DNA of 35,331 bases from Clostridia bacterium (GTDB lineage Bacteria; Bacillota; Clostridia; Oscillospirales; CAG-272). A program made the translations under genes and the position numbers. The notes under the pieces are model-generated. The model ran no database searches, was not told where the DNA came from, and saw only the letters and a program-made list of their open reading frames with translations. Shown piece after piece: positions 31,381 to 35,331 of this stretch. Numbering within the stretch: position 1 is the stretch's first letter; each line of letters begins with the position of its first letter. The stretch spans positions 1-35,331 of the forward strand of contig JAFQPI010000071.1 of the NCBI GenBank assembly GCA_017411805.1, given 5' to 3'.

Positions 31381-31974
31381 TCATTCCGCTTCAACATATA
31401 TCATAGTGATACCCCGTCTGAGCGCATCCTCGCTCAGCGCGCCGCTTCCGTAGGCAACGAGATTGCCCTCGGCGTCAATGAAGTATGTCGTCGGGATCGA
31501 TTGTATGCCGTACTTATTGGTTGCATCCATTTTCGTATCGTAATAAACGGGGAAGCTGTATTCCATCATATGAATGAAATTGCGCGCGGATTCGACGGTC
31601 TCGTTCTTGCCGTCGGTCAGATTGACCATCATAAAGGTGACGCGGCCATCGTATTCCTTGCAGACCTTATCGAAATCGGGCATCTCCGCCTTGCAGGGAG
31701 GACACCAGCTTGCCCAGAAATTGAGCACGACAGGCTTGCCCTTCATATCAGAAAGCTTGACCGCCTTGCCGTCCGCCGTGTAAACGGTGAAATCGGGCGC
31801 GGGATTATCCTTGATCTCGCCCTCTCCGCTCGTATCAGCTTCGCTGCCGCCGGTGCCGGCAGGCTCGGTATTCGATTCAGAGGGCGCGAGAGTGACTATC
31901 GGATCCGCATCCACGCAGGACGGAAGCGATATCAAAAGCCCCGCCGCCAGAAGAAGTGTAATTATTCTCTTCAT
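31381..31974 (-). CDS. TlpA/ResA-like thioredoxin-fold lipoprotein
   Basis: The 197-residue protein has a signal peptide with lipobox LPSC (Cys20), a Ser/Gly/Glu linker, and a thioredoxin domain (~65-195) with the active site ASWCPPCKAEM and the cis-Pro loop SIPTTYF. It would act outside the membrane on disulfides or hemes. The start is chosen at 31974, seven bases after GGAGG. The overlapping ATG at 31977 is also possible, making either a TGATG or ATGA coupling with the upstream SGNH gene. The tail ALSEDALRRGITMIYVEAE is short. Extracellular redox partners are unknown. Confidence 0.88.
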   Translation of the reverse strand: MKRIITLLLAAGLLISLPSCVDADPIVTLAPSESNTEPAGTGGSEADTSGEGEIKDNPAPDFTVYTADGKAVKLSDMKGKPVVLNFWASWCPPCKAEMPDFDKVCKEYDGRVTFMMVNLTDGKNETVESARNFIHMMEYSFPVYYDTKMDATNKYGIQSIPTTYFIDAEGNLVAYGSGALSEDALRRGITMIYVEAE

Positions 31975-32612
31975 CATAGTGCCTCCATAAGTGCCTCGTA
32001 TCTCGTCAGAAGAAAATCGTATCCCTCGTCCGAGAAATGGCGGTTCGACTTGCCCTCGAGAACACAGCCCTCGTCGATCCACTCGCACTGTGCGGGATTA
32101 TAGAAGGAGAAGCCCGCTTGGCGGTAATTATCGAAGCAGACGATCCCCCATCTTGCGCAGACAGCGAGCATGGCGTCAACGTAGTCGACGTCGGAAAGTC
32201 CCTCCTTGTTTTTCGAACGCCAACGATCGTAGTTTGTAAGGAAGAGGAATTTTGCCTTCGGGTATTTTGCCGTCAGACCGAGGATGAGGACGTTGAGCGC
32301 ACCGCAGAAGGTCGAGGTGTCCTCCGAGTCGATCGCGCCGAGCGGAACATGAAGTCTCTTATCGTTTGCGCCGCCGAGAACAACGACGTAGTCGGCTCCG
32401 TCCTCCATCTCCGCATAGCGGACGCACATGGGAACTCTCTGCGGCTCGACCGTCTGATGAGCCACGGGATTACCGTTGATGCCGTGATTATAAACCGTCA
32501 TATTGTGCTTTTTTGCAAGCTTATTTACCCAGGTGACCTCGTTTCCGAGCTTTGAGCCGTGGATCAGCGAGTCGCCAAGGGCAACGAGTGTTTTTCCGGT
32601 GAGATTTGACAT
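31974..32612 (-). CDS. SGNH/GDSL-family hydrolase (intracellular)
   Basis: This 212-residue protein starts MSNLTGKTLVALGDSLIHGS, the block I motif with Ser15. YNHGINGNPVAHQT is block II, VVVLGGANDKR is block III, and SNRHFSDEGYDFLL stands at block V with the likely catalytic His, though the usual DxxH spacing is not clear. It has no signal peptide, so it is cytosolic, unlike the SGNH lipoproteins at 16642 and 32803. GGAGGAAAG precedes the ATG at 32612. Its stop overlaps the start of the TlpA-like gene. It probably removes acyl or acetyl groups from sugars. Confidence 0.85.
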   Translation of the reverse strand: MSNLTGKTLVALGDSLIHGSKLGNEVTWVNKLAKKHNMTVYNHGINGNPVAHQTVEPQRVPMCVRYAEMEDGADYVVVLGGANDKRLHVPLGAIDSEDTSTFCGALNVLILGLTAKYPKAKFLFLTNYDRWRSKNKEGLSDVDYVDAMLAVCARWGIVCFDNYRQAGFSFYNPAQCEWIDEGCVLEGKSNRHFSDEGYDFLLTRYEALMEAL

Positions 32613-32742
32613 TATATCTTTCCTCCGTTTTCGCATAATAATACATAATAATTATATCATTTAGATATTAATTTGTCAAGTGGAGGATATCTTGAGAAAA
32701 TAAAAATTGCCGCCGAATTGCTTCATAAATGAAAATATAATA

Positions 32743-32771
32743 TTGCAATCGATAAAATTATATGCTATAAT
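32743..32771 (+). promoter_or_regulatory. Promoter of the tandem-SGNH lipoprotein gene
   Basis: TTGCAA (32743-32748), a 17-bp spacer and TATAAT (32766-32771) lie 32 bp upstream of the ATG at 32803 and GAAAGGA site. It is divergent from the SGNH/TlpA unit. Confidence 0.8.
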
Positions 32772-32802
32772 AAAAACACAACAAGAAAGGACGGTATTTC
32801 AA

Positions 32803-34437
32803 ATGAAAAAACTTATGTCCCTCGCGCTCGCGATAATTCTCTCCCTCTCCGCAGTTGCATGCGGCGGCGCGGATCAGGCGTCCACGGAGCCGCAGACCAC
32901 AGTTCCCGAGTCTCCCGGAACAAACGCGCCCGAGACCGATCCCGAAAGCGGAACAACCGAAGTAACGAATACCCCCGAAACAACCACCAATACAGAGGAG
33001 GATGACATGCTTAATATTCTTTTCCTCGGCAACAGCCTCATGTACTACAACGATATGCCTCTGATATTTGCCAACCTCGCAAAGGCGGCAGGCAAAAAGG
33101 TCAACGTAAAGTCGGTGACCAAGGGCAGCGCAACGATCTCGGATTTTGCCAACGAGCGCACCGAAGTCGGCGCACAGGCGATCCCGCTGCTTAAAAACAA
33201 CAAATGGGATATCGTTATAGTTGAGCCCTCGCGCCGTATAAATCCCTATGAAAATACCGTAAAAGAAGCCGAGCTTGAATCGGCAAAGAAGATCCAAGAG
33301 CTCGCGCGCGCCGCGGGCGGAGATATTCTGCTCTATTCGGTTTGGGGCAACAACAACGGCACGGTCGTTGAATACAAGGCGGTAAGCCCGATCAATATGA
33401 CCGAAGTTGCCTCCCACGCAATGGGCCGCAAGCCGCATACCGCATTCATGCACTCGGTCAGCGAGGAATTCGCTCCCGCGCTCGGCGGAGTCAAGGTAGC
33501 GCGCGCGGGTTACGCCTTTGAAAACTTCATCGCGGCGCATCCCGGCGTCAATCTCTACGATCCCGACGAACGCCACCCCTCCCTCGCAGGCTCGTATCTC
33601 GCCGCATGCGTGTTCTATAACACGATCTACGGCGAGAGCGTCAAGGATATAAGCTTCACCTCGGGTCTTGCATCGGCTCCCGAGCTTAAGGCGATTGCAG
33701 ACGCGACCGTGCTTCAGGGTCTCGTTCCCGATCTCAGCGAAGATGAGTCAGATAAACCCTTCAATCTCCTCATCGTCGGCTCGAATCTGATGGACAATTA
33801 TTCCTGCGCGAACGTATTTGCGAAGCTCGTAAAGGAAGCCGACGGCAGAACCGTCTTCTCGACCTACGTTCGCAGCTCCACCTTCGTTATCAATAACATC
33901 GCCGACGAGAAAAACGATCTCGGTCTGAGAACCGCTCTCGCGGAGGTCGAATGGGACGCCATTCTTATTCAGATCAGCCGCCGCTGTACAAAGTCGGGAA
34001 CCGACGTTGAGGCAAGCGAGCTGAACGCGCTGAAGTCCGTCCTCCCGCTGATGAAGGCTGAGACCGATAAGATCTATCTCTTCACGCTCAACAGCGACAA
34101 GACCCCCGCGATCTTCACCACTGCGGGCGGCGACCCCGGATACACAAAGACGGACAAAAAGGAGACCTACACCGCCGCTGAGGGAAGCGCGTATTTCAAG
34201 GAGCTTGCCGACAGATGGGCAGCCGAGCTCGGAATCGGCGTCATCAATTACGGTCAGGCTTACCACGATTATTCCTCCCCCGAAAAGACGGGACTCGGCT
34301 ATCTCCAGGCTTGCATGATCTATAACACCGTCTTCGGCAAAACTCTTCCCGAAGGACTGAGCGAGAAAAACGGACTTTCCGATACCGCAGCCGAAAATCT
34401 CCGTAAGATCGCTGTTAAATTTACGTCGGGAGAGTAA
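32803..34437 (+). CDS. Lipoprotein with two tandem SGNH-like domains
   Basis: The protein has 544 residues. The signal peptide ends with VACG, Cys20, then a Thr/Glu/Pro linker (~25-65). The first SGNH domain (~66-310) has NILFLGNSLMYYND at block I and DERHPSLAGSYLAA at block V, with a possible catalytic Asp and His. A second copy begins at ~320 (FNLLIVGSNLMDNYSCANVF) where the Ser and Asn are swapped (SN for NS). Its end reads SSPEKTGLGYLQACMIYNTVFG without the D-x-x-H. So domain one looks active and domain two degenerate, perhaps a binding module. The first domain resembles the one in the surface lipoprotein at 16642, which links this gene to the sugar operon. Confidence 0.82.
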   Translation: MKKLMSLALAIILSLSAVACGGADQASTEPQTTVPESPGTNAPETDPESGTTEVTNTPETTTNTEEDDMLNILFLGNSLMYYNDMPLIFANLAKAAGKKVNVKSVTKGSATISDFANERTEVGAQAIPLLKNNKWDIVIVEPSRRINPYENTVKEAELESAKKIQELARAAGGDILLYSVWGNNNGTVVEYKAVSPINMTEVASHAMGRKPHTAFMHSVSEEFAPALGGVKVARAGYAFENFIAAHPGVNLYDPDERHPSLAGSYLAACVFYNTIYGESVKDISFTSGLASAPELKAIADATVLQGLVPDLSEDESDKPFNLLIVGSNLMDNYSCANVFAKLVKEADGRTVFSTYVRSSTFVINNIADEKNDLGLRTALAEVEWDAILIQISRRCTKSGTDVEASELNALKSVLPLMKAETDKIYLFTLNSDKTPAIFTTAGGDPGYTKTDKKETYTAAEGSAYFKELADRWAAELGIGVINYGQAYHDYSSPEKTGLGYLQACMIYNTVFGKTLPEGLSEKNGLSDTAAENLRKIAVKFTSGE

Positions 34438-34474
34438 ATTCTTTCCCCGAAGCTCCAAGCGAGTGACAAAAATC

Positions 34475-34506
34475 GCGGCTGATTCATTGATCAATGAATC
34501 AGCCGC
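34475..34506. terminator. 32-bp perfect palindrome, right-hand copy of the 14013 hairpin
   Basis: GCGGCTGATTCATTGA followed by its exact reverse complement gives a 32-bp palindrome 38 bp after the lipoprotein stop. The sequence matches the hairpin at 14013-14051 apart from the loop. A T-run occurs on the minus side (after position 34474), little on the plus side. It is preceded by GAGTGACAAAAAT (34461-34473), a partial copy of the flanking repeat. Confidence 0.75.
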
Positions 34507-34538
34507 TTGATTATTATAATGATCATATCAAATCATGA

Positions 34539-34590
34539 ATAGAGTGACAAGAATAATCCGAACCGGTTCGTATTATTTTTGTCACTCTAT
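34539..34590. repeat. 52-bp inverted repeat containing the flanking repeat, copy R1
   Basis: The 26-bp arms 34539-34564 and 34565-34590 pair with two mismatches and no loop. The left arm is the same sequence as copies at 14069 and 35191. ATTTTTATT follows on the plus strand, so it may also act as a terminator for the lipoprotein gene and, in reverse, for the XRE gene. Confidence 0.85.
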
Positions 34591-34592
34591 TT

Positions 34593-35030
34593 TTATTCAT
34601 ATCTATCTTCAACATCGGTCAAGCCGAGCAGATAATCGATGCTTACATTATAAATTCTTGAAAGTTTGATCAAAAGTTCGGTATTCAACATGATTTCACC
34701 TGTTTCATACTTTGAATATCCCATTTGAGACATATTGATCTTTTTCGCTATTTGAGTCTGATTTAGCTTATGTTTCATACGAATTTCGCGCAGTCTGTTT
34801 CCCCGATCTTCTGCCGATACGGTATGACGTACAACGCTGCGGGTTTCTCCAAGCAAAAAATCCACGCTTACGTCATAATAAGCGGCAAGCACGATGACTC
34901 TGTGTACGGGAATTTTGTTTTGCCCCGTTTCATATTTTCCATATGCCGTATAGGTTATTCCAAGGTATTCTGCCACTTCTTTTTGCAACTTGTCTCTGTC
35001 TTCGCGTATGTCTCTGATGTGCGGATACAT
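34593..35030 (-). CDS. Tandem-XRE (two HTH_3 domains) transcription regulator
   Basis: This 145-residue protein consists of two complete XRE helix-turn-helix domains. The first is at residues ~6-61 (REDRDKLQKEVAEYLGITYT, GKYETGQNKIP, SVDFLLG). The second is at ~80-135 (REIRMKHKLNQTQIAKKINM, SKYETGEIMLN, SIDYLLGLTD). There is no dimerisation or sensor domain. AGAGGTAAT precedes the ATG at 35030. Repressors of this two-domain type are common near mobile elements and stress genes. It is divergent from the broken gene at 35153 and may have controlled that. Confidence 0.85.
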   Translation of the reverse strand: MYPHIRDIREDRDKLQKEVAEYLGITYTAYGKYETGQNKIPVHRVIVLAAYYDVSVDFLLGETRSVVRHTVSAEDRGNRLREIRMKHKLNQTQIAKKINMSQMGYSKYETGEIMLNTELLIKLSRIYNVSIDYLLGLTDVEDRYE

Positions 35031-35091
35031 AATTACCTCTTGCCATAATTGATTAATGCAAAAGTATTATAAAATATGCCTAATCAGATTA

Positions 35092-35120
35092 TTGACAAAC
35101 CTGCCTACTTCGATTATAAT
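35092..35120 (+). promoter_or_regulatory. Promoter of the interrupted gene at 35153
   Basis: TTGACA (35092-35097), 17 bp and TATAAT (35115-35120) are a full consensus 32 bp before the start codon, with GGAGGAAAC as the ribosome binding site. An excellent promoter in front of a gene cut after nine codons suggests recent interruption. Confidence 0.85.
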
Positions 35121-35152
35121 ATTATTATCAAAACATTTGGAGGAAACAGAAA

Positions 35153-35224
35153 ATGAAAATCTGCACATTTTTCGGGCAAAGTATTATTGGTAGAGTGACA
35201 AGAATAATCCGAACTAGCCCATGA
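35153..35224 (+). pseudogene. SLOG-like gene interrupted near codon 9
   Basis: The frame reads MKICTFFGQSIIGRVTRIIR TSP and stops. The first eight residues match the start of SLOG-fold proteins in Clostridia (typically MKICTFFGHRD...), which bind nucleotide-derived ligands. After TTCGGGCA the sequence changes and runs into the 27-bp repeat at 35191-35217. So an element or recombination event has cut the gene; the rest is outside the window or lost. Confidence 0.6.
35191..35217 (+). repeat. 27-bp direct repeat, copy R2
   Basis: This copy is identical over 27 bp to 14069-14095 and in the same orientation. It interrupts the SLOG-like frame about 35 bp after its start codon. Confidence 0.92.
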
Positions 35225-35323
35225 GCCTAAATTTTTGGTGCTTTTCGGCTTGTCGTCCTTGTAAGGTTAATACCTTGCATCGTCCTCCGCACCAAAAATC
35301 ACCTAAAAATTAAGGCTCACGGG
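35218..35323. repeat. Long inverted repeat at the right edge
   Basis: CCCATGAGCCTAAATTTTTG (from 35218) pairs with the region 35301-35323 (reverse complement CCCGTGAGCCTTAATTTTTA) with a few mismatches. Between them TGTAAGGT-TAAT-ACCTTGCA (about 35259-35279) forms a smaller dyad. No coding region is visible. It could be the end structure of the inserted element or a structured non-coding RNA. Confidence 0.55.
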
Positions 35324-35331
35324 TCGGAGAT

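Overview
The window looks like a chromosomal segment of an uncultured gut-type Clostridia (Bacillota, probably Oscillospirales-like). The support is sigma-A promoters (TTGACA-17-TATAAT), strong AGGAGG ribosome binding sites, Cys-lipoprotein signals without an outer-membrane apparatus, FGGY, DeoR and class II aldolase sugar genes, and orphan Rhs modules. No tRNA, rRNA or CRISPR array was seen. The taxonomic placement is an inference.

Region 1 (1-4346, minus strand) holds the N-terminal 1036 residues of a very large secreted repeat protein that runs off the left edge. Upstream of it is a gene for a membrane-embedded LuxR-type regulator (multi-pass N-terminus plus GerE helix-turn-helix). Between the two lies a striking promoter: four TCACC(C/A) boxes spaced 10-11 bp apart sit directly upstream of a -35 element, and the -10/-35 spacer contains a 24-bp perfect palindrome.

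Region 2 (4347-14100) is AT-rich and heavily rearranged. An IS3-family transposase remnant is followed by an array of orphan Rhs toxin-tip modules. Each module has a near-identical, frame-broken piece of Rhs core, a variable C-terminal toxin, and small lipoproteins, membrane proteins or cytosolic proteins that are candidate immunity proteins. Hairpin repeats with the core CCAACCAAGGC mark the module borders. One toxin has a -1 frameshift that separates its likely catalytic Cys motif. Another toxin survives only as its last residues.

Region 3 (14194-24780) is GC-rich and orderly. A six-gene minus-strand operon encodes a Gfo/Idh/MocA dehydrogenase, class III aminotransferase, FGGY kinase, SGNH surface lipoprotein, amidohydrolase and fucose/arabinose-type isomerase. 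It is divergent from a DeoR regulator and a class II aldolase. The set fits aldose -> ketose -> ketose phosphate -> DHAP plus aldehyde, with extra oxidation, transamination and hydrolysis steps and no transporter. Nested inverted repeats fill the divergent promoter.

Region 4 (24786-34437) holds a permuted papain-like hydrolase, a two-component system fused in an operon to two membrane proteins, a lipoprotein combining a metzincin-type zinc motif with nine MORN repeats, a HAD-IIA phosphatase, a TlpA-like lipoprotein, an SGNH hydrolase and a tandem-SGNH lipoprotein.

The whole 14.1-34.5 kb block is flanked by the same composite: a GGCTGAT...ATCAGCC hairpin, then a TAGAGTGACAAGAATAATCC repeat in the same orientation. 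A further exact 27-bp copy interrupts a SLOG-like gene at codon ~9 near the right edge, next to a tandem-XRE repressor. This points to an insertion or exchange unit.
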